Shown piece after piece: positions 49,191 to 56,715 of a DNA stretch of 64,000 bases. The stretch comes from COMBO-56-21 sp963705355. Its GTDB lineage: Archaea; Thermoplasmatota; Thermoplasmata; UBA10834. Where the stretch lies: positions 1,178,001 through 1,242,000 of the forward strand of contig OY970070.1 of assembly GCA_963705355.1 (NCBI GenBank), written 5' to 3'. Every line of letters starts with the position of its first letter. Within the stretch, counting starts at the first letter, position 1. The notes beneath the pieces were generated by a model. That model did no database searches. It was not told the DNA's origin and was given only the letters and a program-made list of their open reading frames with translations. A program made the position numbers and the translations under genes.

Positions 49191-49704
49191 CCGTATCCCC
49201 CACGATCCTCACACGCCTATCCGACTGATCCATGACCACCGGGGGCTGGTACTTGTTCCTGTTGAAGTATGCAGCGGCCCTTGTGCACACGTCGTTCCCG
49301 AAGGGGTTTTTCGGATTTGGATTCACGAGAAGCGATTCTATGCCTTTGATGAAGGTCACTAGGTTCGAGCTGAAATCCCAGTTCTCAAGAAGTTTGGTGC
49401 AGACATAGCCGCCGTCGTCAGGAGCCATTATGTTGGGGTGGAATATCGGAGTCTGCCATTTCACAATCGGCTTCTCCATAGGATAGTCTTCGCTGACAAT
49501 GACTGCCATCCTGTGAACGAACCTGTGTACCACCTTCCCCTGCTCCCAATCAGGCCCTGGCACTCTGAGGAATGTCACGTTGATCATCACCGGGAACGAG
49601 GATAGCGCGGGATCAGAGATCGCTATGTGATGCCTCAGCTCACGCTGGCACATCTCGATCTCGTTCCTCAACCGGACCCTGAGCAGGTCCAATGGCAGAG
49701 GCAT
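49183..49704 (-). CDS. E2 ubiquitin-conjugating enzyme-like protein
   Basis: 173 residues with a UBC fold. Seen: the beta-sheet end YPMEKPIVKWQTPIFHPNI with the HPN motif at 89-91, catalytic Cys102 in GGYVCTKLL, Trp109 after it, and the loop LLVNPNPKNPF. These are the defining E2 features; the HPN-to-Cys distance is 11 residues, slightly more than the usual 8. N-terminal helix 1 is present. The protein ends in Thr-Gly-Gly. It lies 5 bases after the ubiquitin-like gene. It should receive the tag from the E1 and pass it to substrate lysines. Confidence 0.85.
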   Translation of the reverse strand: MPLPLDLLRVRLRNEIEMCQRELRHHIAISDPALSSFPVMINVTFLRVPGPDWEQGKVVHRFVHRMAVIVSEDYPMEKPIVKWQTPIFHPNIMAPDDGGYVCTKLLENWDFSSNLVTFIKGIESLLVNPNPKNPFGNDVCTRAAAYFNRNKYQPPVVMDQSDRRVRIVGDTGG

Positions 49705-49709
49705 CTCGA

Positions 49710-49949
49710 CTAGCCGCCCTCGGGATCGGGAATCAGTTCCAGAACGTCGTCGCCTCTGATGCCGGCATCCAAAAGTGTGTTCCCTCCTCGGAGGACCTTC
49801 TTACCCTTCCGAAGGACATATGCGCCCATGTCCTTGCTCCAGAAAGTAGCCGCGCTTTCGATGACCTCGTCGACGGTGTTCTCGTTCTCGAGCTCCATCT
49901 CGACGGTGGCGCCGGTCTCGGCATTCTTGACTTTGATCCTAATCGCCAA
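49710..49949 (-). CDS. Ubiquitin-like modifier ending in Gly-Gly
   Basis: 79 residues, TTG start with GGTGG about 5 bases upstream. Beta-grasp pattern: strand IRIKVKNA, strand VEMELENENTVDEV, helix about 26-37, then YVLRKGKKVLRGGNTLLDAGIRGDDVLELIP, which parallels ubiquitin's LIFAGKQLEDGRTL...HLVLRL in spacing. It terminates exactly at Gly-Gly, so no processing is needed before E1 activation. Lysines at 6, 8, 39, 48, 50 and 51 could allow chains. More ubiquitin-like than the SAMP/MoaD type because a dedicated E2 follows. Confidence 0.85.
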   Translation of the reverse strand: MAIRIKVKNAETGATVEMELENENTVDEVIESAATFWSKDMGAYVLRKGKKVLRGGNTLLDAGIRGDDVLELIPDPEGG

Positions 49950-50011
49950 AAAACCACCGTGCTACTGGACCGAATATGAGGTTAAAGCGTTTTCTATTAC
50001 CTGTAGCAGTC

Positions 50012-50803
50012 TCATTGCTTCAGATGGACGGGGCAATTCGGATTTAGCGGAATCTCGAGCTCTTCGGACAGGTTCCGCTGTCCGTCGTAGTAGAAAGCGT
50101 TTGCGATCAGCATTTCCGGCCTGCTCGAAACGACCTTGAGTCCTTCTCTAACCATGATCGCGGAAATCACGCTTGTGGTCGTGATCTCGGCCGCCAGCCT
50201 CGGCTCGTGGAACACGACATCCTTGCCGGTGCAGCTGAACCTCAGCTCTGCGACCTTCGAGTGGCTGCGGTTCATGCCGCATTGGACGCATGCACCATCC
50301 GGCGGCCTCGCGACCATCACCTTCCCGACAAACCCTTCCATTCCCCCGTCGATGTAGACCTTGCCTGCGTGGTATGAATGTGAGTTCGTGTGAATCCGCG
50401 CCTGAATGTTGTCCAGGCAACCAAATACCAGGTCATAATCCTTGAACAACCCTTCGGGAAGGTCCTCAATCCTCTGGTGCATCGGGACAGGCCTCGCGTC
50501 CGGGGAGATGCTCAGTATTCCACGGGCGACAGCCTCTGCCTTGCTCGTCCTTCTTAGAGCGTCCTCCCTGCTGAAGAAGAGGCATCTGTTCAGATTGGAA
50601 CCGACAACATGGTCCATGTCGATGATGGTTATGTTCCTGAAGCCCGACAAAGCGAGGTTCTTGGCTACCTCGTTTCCGAGCGCTCCAGCACCGACCATCA
50701 TTACCTTGGACCCCGCGATGGACTCGAGGTCCAGCCAGCCGATTCGCTTTGACCGGTCGAACAGGTCGTCGTCGATCGACCCCACTCTGAGCGGTTTCTC
50801 CAT
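50012..50803 (-). CDS. E1-like ubiquitin-activating enzyme (ThiF/MoeB fold)
   Basis: 263 residues, a minimal E1. Nucleotide loop VGAGALGNE (G38, G40, G43), IIDMD (D62-D64 region), SNLNR (R73), Lys88 in TSKAEA and LDN (D131) form the adenylation site. Cys172/Cys175 (CVQC) with Cys257/His260 (CPVH) can hold zinc. Cys191 in SCTG is the candidate thioester Cys, resembling the E1 CT motif. It is 62 bases upstream of the ubiquitin-like gene with its own TATA element. The context, not fold alone, separates it from MoeB and ThiF. Confidence 0.85.
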   Translation of the reverse strand: MEKPLRVGSIDDDLFDRSKRIGWLDLESIAGSKVMMVGAGALGNEVAKNLALSGFRNITIIDMDHVVGSNLNRCLFFSREDALRRTSKAEAVARGILSISPDARPVPMHQRIEDLPEGLFKDYDLVFGCLDNIQARIHTNSHSYHAGKVYIDGGMEGFVGKVMVARPPDGACVQCGMNRSHSKVAELRFSCTGKDVVFHEPRLAAEITTTSVISAIMVREGLKVVSSRPEMLIANAFYYDGQRNLSEELEIPLNPNCPVHLKQ

Positions 50804-50827
50804 GATGCGGGAGGAATGGCCCTAGTA

Positions 50828-50836
50828 AGTTAAAAC
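50828..50836 (-). promoter_or_regulatory. TATA box for the E1-like gene
   Basis: Minus-strand GTTTTAACT centred 29 bases before ATG 50803, so the cassette can be transcribed apart from the peptidase gene upstream. Confidence 0.55.
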
Positions 50837-50887
50837 TTCGGCTATCTGGCGCAGGGGCGAATGCGCCGGCTTTCCACGCATTCGATC

Positions 50888-52009
50888 TCAATCCCAGACG
50901 AGTCTGCCATCAGTCATGACCGCTTTTTCGTCGCCGCTCCTACTGACCGCGACGATACTGGGCTTCTTCACCAGACCATCCAGATGTATCAGCGCTTCTG
51001 CGTCCCCGTCGTAGTTGGCGCCGATCGCGAAGTGGCATGTGCCGTAAACCTTCTCGTCCTCCAGCATGTTGGCTGTGATCTTTGCCTTCCTGTTGAGACC
51101 GATCCCCAGCTCGCCAATGCTCTTGGCGTTCTTCGCATACGTGGGCGCCATCGACGATTTGATGGTGCCCTTCTTGCCGGAGTCCAAAGCTTTCTTGGCC
51201 CCGAGTCTGACCGACTCGTCAAGCTTGGCAGCCTCCGAGCCTCCGCTTATGCTTGTGATGAACCCGTCCGTAATCTCGGTCAGAATGGGCTTCCTAATCA
51301 CCACTTCTCCCTCACTTAGAACAATCGACCCGTCGAATGCGATGGTCCCGTGCGCCGTCCCGAGGGCCGGGGACACATAGACCTCGCCCGACGGAATGTT
51401 GCCCGCGCGTCCAAGCTTTCGGAAGTCGCCGTCATCTGGCCTTGGCTTTCGACCTCTGACTCCGATGGTCACGTCTGTTCCTCCTGGGGCAGTTACCCGC
51501 ACATGGTCGGCCCACTGAAAGAGCTTGCACACTCTGGCCGCATCCGACCTAAGCTGAGTGTAATCGATCGGGACGGTGCGGCGGAACATGTCGCGAGTTA
51601 TTCCGGGAGACCAGAACCCGCGGATCTTCTTCTCCTCATAGAGCATGTCGTAAATGTGGTCATACCGACGCTTGCCCTTGTATCCCTCCTTGAGACCCCA
51701 CTTGTCCTTGCCCAGCCTGTCCTTGCTGATGGATATCGCGATGTCGGGGGCTGCTGACAGTGCCTTGATGACTTCATCCTCCGCAAGGTCGAACTGGCCC
51801 TTCTCCCTCTGGAACAGCAGGGTCGGTGCAGCTCTCGCCTCCAACGCAGCATCGTGCACCGCCATCGATATCTCGCGCACCTCGATCCCTGGATTCGAGA
51901 TGATCAGAATCCGTTCGTCCTTCCTGACCGCGAGGACGTCCCTCACGGCCGCCCGAGCGCCACGAGCTAGCGCTCTGTCATAAGTCCCCTCGAATGCGTC
52001 CATGCCCAA
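50888..52009 (-). CDS. M29-like aminopeptidase
   Basis: 373 residues of the thermophilic metalloaminopeptidase (AmpS/M29, COG2309) family. Seen: AGNIPSGEVYVSP with a metal Glu, and the C-terminal block ELGIGLNRKAKITANMLEDEKVYGTCHFAIGANYDGDAEALIHLDG with Glu/His ligands. It releases N-terminal residues from peptides. It lies directly upstream of the ubiquitin-like cassette on the same strand (84-base gap), which would suit a breakdown pathway, though the E1 gene has its own promoter. Confidence 0.82.
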   Translation of the reverse strand: MGMDAFEGTYDRALARGARAAVRDVLAVRKDERILIISNPGIEVREISMAVHDAALEARAAPTLLFQREKGQFDLAEDEVIKALSAAPDIAISISKDRLGKDKWGLKEGYKGKRRYDHIYDMLYEEKKIRGFWSPGITRDMFRRTVPIDYTQLRSDAARVCKLFQWADHVRVTAPGGTDVTIGVRGRKPRPDDGDFRKLGRAGNIPSGEVYVSPALGTAHGTIAFDGSIVLSEGEVVIRKPILTEITDGFITSISGGSEAAKLDESVRLGAKKALDSGKKGTIKSSMAPTYAKNAKSIGELGIGLNRKAKITANMLEDEKVYGTCHFAIGANYDGDAEALIHLDGLVKKPSIVAVSRSGDEKAVMTDGRLVWD

Positions 52010-52102
52010 TCACTGCTGGGGGCGCATTTGATTAGCCTGATTTCAAGCTTTGGGACTGCGAGGCAAAATCATGCGACGAAACCAGTTTTGCGGAAATCTA
52101 AT

Positions 52103-53104
52103 ATGAGCGGAGCGCCGTGTTCGAAAGCGATGTTCAGCCTCGAGGCCCCGTCCGAAGTCGAGGGAACCGTGGATGTGTGCATCATCGGTGCTGGTCCTGC
52201 CGGGATGACCTCCGCTGTTTACCTCGCACGAAAGAAGCTCTCGACAGCGATCGTGACCCAAGACATCGGCGGACAGGTCGCATGGACGCTCGGCATCGAG
52301 AACTACATGGGTTACCAGTACATCACCGGCCGCGAGCTGACCGCGAAGTTCGATGAGCAGGTCAAGCAGTTCCCGATACCAATCGTGCTTGACAAAGTCA
52401 ATCGTATCAAGAGCGAGACAGATCTGTTCAAAATCGAGACGGCAGGCGGCAGGTCGATCAACGCGAGGTCAATCATAATCGCCTCCGGCAAACGGCCGAA
52501 GGAGCTTGGAGTCCCGAACGAGCGAGAGTTTGTTGGAAAGGGATTGTCTTATTGCGCAACCTGCGACGCCCCTCTTTTCGGAGGAAAGGATGTCGCCGTT
52601 TGCGGAGGAGGAAATTCGGCGATCCAGTCAGTGGTCGAGCTGTCCCAGGTGGCTGCGAAGGTCTACATCATCTCGAGAAACCCCTGGAAGGCAGATGCGA
52701 TCGTATGCGACAAGGCGGATCACCTGAAGAATGTTGAGAGAAGACTGGGCTACGAAGTTCTGGAGATCATGGGCGATAGGCTGGTAGAGGGCATAAGGAT
52801 CCGCGAGAAGACATCGGGAAAAGAGGAGATCCTGAAGGTGAGCGGCGTGTTCGTCGAGGTCGGTCTCAATCCGAACACTGATTTCGCCAAAGGGATCGTG
52901 AACCTGAACCAGTACGGTGAGATCGAGGTCAATTGCAGATGCGAAACGAGTGTGCCAGGCATATTTGCTGCCGGGGACGTGACCACAGTGCATGAAAAAC
53001 AGATCGTTGTAGCTGCCGGCGAGGGCGCGAAGGCGGCTCTGAGCGCGCACGAGTACTTGCTGAAGAAGCCGACATTCACCCTAGCCGGTCAAGATACTTC
53101 GTAG
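52103..53104 (+). CDS. trxB: Thioredoxin reductase
   Basis: 333 residues from ATG 52103. FAD/NAD(P)H enzyme that reduces thioredoxin. Seen: CIIGAGPAGMTSAVYLARK, the redox-active CATC in SYCATCDAP, the second nucleotide loop VCGGGNSAIQSV and GIFAAGDVTT near the end. The frame is open upstream to TTG 52028, without family match. A stretch of about 15 residues precedes the FAD motif. The 3' end overlaps the convergent MttB-like gene by 29 bases. Confidence 0.93.
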   Translation: MSGAPCSKAMFSLEAPSEVEGTVDVCIIGAGPAGMTSAVYLARKKLSTAIVTQDIGGQVAWTLGIENYMGYQYITGRELTAKFDEQVKQFPIPIVLDKVNRIKSETDLFKIETAGGRSINARSIIIASGKRPKELGVPNEREFVGKGLSYCATCDAPLFGGKDVAVCGGGNSAIQSVVELSQVAAKVYIISRNPWKADAIVCDKADHLKNVERRLGYEVLEIMGDRLVEGIRIREKTSGKEEILKVSGVFVEVGLNPNTDFAKGIVNLNQYGEIEVNCRCETSVPGIFAAGDVTTVHEKQIVVAAGEGAKAALSAHEYLLKKPTFTLAGQDTS

Positions 53105-54542
53105 AGATCGGCTTGCCATGGAGCTCGATGTCGTACTGCTTCAGGATTTCCCTGACTTCTTGCTTCACTGTCTTATCCAAGGCGACAGGCCTGTGCTCTT
53201 TCAGGAGCCTCTTGACCTCGTCTCTCGCTGCCTGCCTGATGGGCTCCAACTTCGCGTCTGGCGCACATTGCCTCATAGCGATCTTGGGGAGCAATATCTC
53301 GCTTCTGAAATGCTTCAACGTGTGAACATCCTTCATGAAGTATCCGCCAGGACCCACGCGCGCGATCGCATCGAAGGCCAATGTGTCCTTGTTGACATTG
53401 ACGCCATTCCAGCCACGAAGTATGTTCCGCCAGAGCTCGCAGTCCATGACGACTTGCTCGAGCGATTCGCACCCTGACCGGTCGAAGCCCCCTATGCCCA
53501 CCACCTGGTCGGCCCCCGCCAACACGGGGATAAGCCCGCTGATCGCTTTCTGGTAACCGACCTCGTAGCCTGGCACCGAACCTGAGGCTGCAATCCCTCC
53601 CACCTGGCACGGGAGCCCGTATCGCCTTGCCATCTGGCACCCAGCAGCGTTGATCAGGGCTCCCTCGGTGGAGCCCGACAGGAAGACGCCTGTCTTCATG
53701 TCCATGGGCCCGCTCTCGGAACTGTACAGTATAGGGGCGCCAGGGGCCGCCGTCTCCGTGATGACAGCTCCTCCAAGGTTCTCCGCGTTGACGAGGGCGA
53801 CGGTGCCCGCCAGCGTGACAGGACATACGGAACCGGAGATGGCCATTGACAGATGAACAACCGGAAGCCCAGCCCGCGCAAAGACGACCGCTGCCTCGAT
53901 GTCCCCCTTCTCATAGCGCAAGGGGGTGATGGGCGTGTGGGTCATCGAAACGATCGGCCTCTTTCTGAGCTCCTTCTCAGAGCCCACGACCGCCGTGGCC
54001 ATCTTGATCAGGTACTCTGCGTCGGTTGTGTCTCCCGCCCCATGCTGAACGTGCTTGCCCGTGTAGATCAGCGAGGCTGCATACTCGTGCAAGTTGGATA
54101 TCTCCGGAGGGATATCAGTCGCGACCACCTCGGCCCAGTAGAGATCGACCTCCGGCATCGCGTCGCAAACTATCGTGAAATCGACCAGGTCGTTCATGGT
54201 GGATTTCCGCTTGCTCTGAGCGTCGACATCCCACACATCGGTAGGCTGTCCGTCGTTGCACCCCTGGATCTTGTCAGTTGCGGGCAGTCTCAGGTCGTGC
54301 GCTTTTTCTCTGCCGCTCATCACGAATTCCTTAGGAGCTTTCGCGAGGGCGTCCTTGACCATCCGCTCGGGTATTCTGGCTATCTGTGACTTGTGATCGA
54401 CCTTCGCTCCGTGGCCTTCGAGAATCAAGAGAACCTCAGGGCTGGTGACCTTGATTCCGACTTCCTCCAGTATCTTGATGGATTCGTTGTGAACGACCTC
54501 CTCTTCTTCGCTCGTCAGAGGGTTGAACACAGCTCTCGCCAC
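53076..54542 (-). CDS. Trimethylamine methyltransferase (MttB)-family protein, non-pyrrolysine
   Basis: 488 residues, GTG start. MttB superfamily: transfers a methyl group from a quaternary or tertiary amine to a corrinoid protein. Typical stretches are SAPGAPILYSSE-like (APGAPILYSSESGP), GGIAASGSVPGYEVGYQKA and LAGADQVVGIGGFDRSG. There is no in-frame TAG, so it is the non-pyrrolysine type, like glycine-betaine methyltransferase. Neither a corrinoid protein nor a corrinoid reductase is in the window, so the substrate and even the reaction stay open. Minus-strand TATA at 54575-54584. Confidence 0.8.
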   Translation of the reverse strand: MARAVFNPLTSEEEEVVHNESIKILEEVGIKVTSPEVLLILEGHGAKVDHKSQIARIPERMVKDALAKAPKEFVMSGREKAHDLRLPATDKIQGCNDGQPTDVWDVDAQSKRKSTMNDLVDFTIVCDAMPEVDLYWAEVVATDIPPEISNLHEYAASLIYTGKHVQHGAGDTTDAEYLIKMATAVVGSEKELRKRPIVSMTHTPITPLRYEKGDIEAAVVFARAGLPVVHLSMAISGSVCPVTLAGTVALVNAENLGGAVITETAAPGAPILYSSESGPMDMKTGVFLSGSTEGALINAAGCQMARRYGLPCQVGGIAASGSVPGYEVGYQKAISGLIPVLAGADQVVGIGGFDRSGCESLEQVVMDCELWRNILRGWNGVNVNKDTLAFDAIARVGPGGYFMKDVHTLKHFRSEILLPKIAMRQCAPDAKLEPIRQAARDEVKRLLKEHRPVALDKTVKQEVREILKQYDIELHGKPISTKYLDRLG

Positions 54543-54574
54543 GGTACATTCCTCAAGAAGGGTGAACCCGTACG

Positions 54575-54584
54575 CATATAAAAA
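54575..54584 (-). promoter_or_regulatory. TATA box for the MttB-like gene
   Basis: Minus-strand TTTTTATATG about 37 bases before GTG 54542; GAGG lies about 8 bases before the GTG. Confidence 0.55.
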
Positions 54585-54645
54585 TCAGGAGTCCGGCTGA
54601 CGAAGAAGTATCAAATAGGAGCAGGAGCGAAAGGACCGCTCGAGC

Positions 54646-55152
54646 TCACTTCCTGCGCTTCGACCTGAAGCTCTCGACCGCCTTTTCTTCCAATCTCCTT
54701 GCGCGTCTCCTCATAGCTTCCCTGCTCCGTCGCTGGTCATCCACCGTCTCGAGAACGAGTTCGGGGGCGAGTGTCGGCTTGCCGTCAGGGCCCAATGCTA
54801 CCAGAGTGAGATATGATGAGCCCGTGTGCCGCTTCTCGCCAGTCCTCGGGTCTTCAGCCTCCACTCTGACGCCCACTTCCATCGAGGATCTCCAGACGGC
54901 ATTCACGTTCGCCTGGAGCGTGACGAGGTCGCCTACATGCACTGGCGATAGGAAGTCCATCTTGTCGACGGAGGCTGTCACTATGTTGCTGCGAGTGTGC
55001 TTCGCCGCCGCCACATAGGCCGCCTCGTCGACCATCTTCAGGATCGAACCGCCGAACACGTTTCCAGCGATGTTCGCATCCTGTGGCATCATGACCCTAG
55101 CTACCGTCGTCATCGATTCCGACACACGTCTCTTCGTGCGCTTCATGGTCAC
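54646..55152 (-). CDS. Acyl-CoA thioesterase (hotdog fold, YciA/ACOT type)
   Basis: 168 residues. Hydrolyses acyl-CoA thioesters. Seen: the family signature VMMPQDANIAGNVFGGSILKMVDEAAYVAA (about 20-50) with the catalytic Asn/Asp region, then DKMDFLSPVHVGDLV and a parallel strand set. The C-terminal 35 residues are Arg/Lys-rich. Start GTG 55152; ATG 55146 is an equal alternative. Twenty bases after the secreted-protein gene on the same strand. Confidence 0.88.
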   Translation of the reverse strand: MTMKRTKRRVSESMTTVARVMMPQDANIAGNVFGGSILKMVDEAAYVAAAKHTRSNIVTASVDKMDFLSPVHVGDLVTLQANVNAVWRSSMEVGVRVEAEDPRTGEKRHTGSSYLTLVALGPDGKPTLAPELVLETVDDQRRSREAMRRRARRLEEKAVESFRSKRRK

Positions 55153-55172
55153 ATCCTTCCTGACGCTGCGAT

Positions 55173-56180
55173 CTACTGCCCCGGCGGGGCACGTGGCGGG
55201 GACGTTGGGCGCTGGTACGGCATCCCGGGCTGGCCAGGAGACTGCTGCAACGGCTTCCCCCTCTTCAGCATCACAAGCGCCAATACCACGAGCGCAACCA
55301 GCAAGACGATTCCTCCCACTGCAACGATGAGCGTCAAGCTGACCGAGGAACCGGCATTATAGTCCTTGAGGAGCAGCGTTACGACGGGAGTTGATGATCC
55401 CTGCTCGTAAGTGTCCTCCTTGACGAAGTTCTTAGCATCTGCCGACCACCAGTAGACCACCCAATTGCCATCGCTGTCCGTCGCCGTTATCCTGAGCGAC
55501 TCGAACTTGCCAGCGGGGGTGCTAACAGTCTCCTTCGCGGAGGCGACGACGAAGTTGTAGGTCAATGTGCCCGTCTCCGTGTCAGGAGAGCCCTGCATCG
55601 TTCCGTTGACCCAATTCGTTGTCGTCGTGGTCTCGGTGACGGTCTCAGACCAAGAGTCTCCCGGTCCTGTCGAGGACGGGTCGAACCCTGACATGAGAGC
55701 TGAGGAGTATGTGGTCTGGATTTCGCTCTCGGCTCGGGACACGATCTGGAACGACCCTGTCCCGAAAGTCAGGTTGGTCCACATGAACAGGTCGTTCTTG
55801 ACCAAGGCCATGCCGCTTTGAGTTTCGTAGACGTAACCCCCCAGCGTCAAGGATGCCTCGAAGCCGAGGAAGTCGATGCTTCCTGAGGCACCGCCCGAGA
55901 TCTTCATGACATTGACATCGTACGAGGTTCCTCCGACGGTGATCCTGTCCTGGTCAACGTAGGTGTAGGTGGTCGTGCCATTCGCGCTGATTTCAGACAC
56001 GCCCATGGACATCGTATACGTCCAGAAGTCGCCTCTGCTCCTTTCCACCGCCGCCGCGGGAAAGGCGGCAAGCGCCACTACCAACGCGATGGAGAGAATG
56101 CTGATTGGTCCGACCAACTTTCTTGCTCTCAAATCACTGCCCCCGACGAATCTTGCTTGTCCAACCAGGAACTCGACCAT
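55173..56180 (-). CDS. Secreted protein with C-terminal membrane anchor
   Basis: 335 residues. A hydrophobic segment at about 23-43 followed by AVERS looks like a signal peptide; a Ser/Thr-rich beta domain (about 50-280) with a few N-glycosylation sequons follows, then one membrane helix (about 288-310) and a Pro-rich cytosolic tail. No known domain recognised. The layout (signal, beta domain, anchor) resembles the protein at 47263-48480 without clear sequence similarity by eye. The start may be further in, nearer the hydrophobic segment. Confidence 0.65.
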   Translation of the reverse strand: MVEFLVGQARFVGGSDLRARKLVGPISILSIALVVALAAFPAAAVERSRGDFWTYTMSMGVSEISANGTTTYTYVDQDRITVGGTSYDVNVMKISGGASGSIDFLGFEASLTLGGYVYETQSGMALVKNDLFMWTNLTFGTGSFQIVSRAESEIQTTYSSALMSGFDPSSTGPGDSWSETVTETTTTTNWVNGTMQGSPDTETGTLTYNFVVASAKETVSTPAGKFESLRITATDSDGNWVVYWWSADAKNFVKEDTYEQGSSTPVVTLLLKDYNAGSSVSLTLIVAVGGIVLLVALVVLALVMLKRGKPLQQSPGQPGMPYQRPTSPPRAPPGQ

Positions 56181-56313
56181 CAGACATATACCTTTTCCAG
56201 AAAAATCTCACAGGATGGAACATCGGAGACAAGCTGGCCTGAAACTGTGCCTTTTTATCGCTCAGGACGAAAAGTATTAAGAATGACAACTCGAATCCGC
56301 CCAGAGACGAGGG

Positions 56314-56595
56314 ATGCCCGGCGGAAAAGGATCCGCCGTTGGGAGAGGCACTCGCCGAGGACGTAAGACAATGCCTGAAGGACTATCGATGTACGCCGAG
56401 AAGGTCTACAACGCGATGAAGACCGCGGGGATAGACGGCGAAGAGAAGATGGCCAACGCCGAAAGGATCGTGGGCCTCACGAAGGCCCCGAAGAACTTCG
56501 TGCTCAGGGCTCTGGATGAGCTTCAGTCCAAAGGCTTAGCGAAACGTAAGGCGAGAGAGAAGGCTGCGGGCTACTACCTGATCATAAAGCAGTAG
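56314..56595 (+). CDS. Small winged-helix-like protein
   Basis: 93 residues. A basic Gly/Arg-rich N-terminus (about 1-20) precedes a three-helix and wing pattern: YAEKVYNAMKTAG, ANAERIVGLTKAPKNFVLRALDELQSKGLAKRK, then YYLIIKQ as the closing strand. This fits a winged helix-turn-helix DNA-binding domain. ATG 56371 is a possible later start that would drop the basic segment. A TATA-like AAGTATTAAG lies near 56270-56279. Confidence 0.6.
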   Translation: MPGGKGSAVGRGTRRGRKTMPEGLSMYAEKVYNAMKTAGIDGEEKMANAERIVGLTKAPKNFVLRALDELQSKGLAKRKAREKAAGYYLIIKQ

Positions 56596-56673
56596 ACTTT
56601 CACTATTCTTGAACGCTCCATGAGTCTCTTCTGGAGCATTCCCAAACCATCTGGCCTCACCTGAGGTCAGCAA

Positions 56674-56683
56674 GATATATGAT
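56674..56683 (+). promoter_or_regulatory. TATA box for trpS
   Basis: GATATATGAT about 37 bases before ATG 56716. Confidence 0.5.
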
Positions 56684-56715
56684 ACCGTACGGTCTAACCC
56701 GTCGCAAGTGTTCCG

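Noticed and set aside
48540..50803. Reading the E1-like and ubiquitin-like genes as molybdopterin or thiamine sulfur-transfer genes
   Set aside because: An adjacent E2-like protein with HPN and Cys, and a JAMM protease overlapping it, fit conjugation far better; no moa or thi sulfur-carrier partners are next to them.
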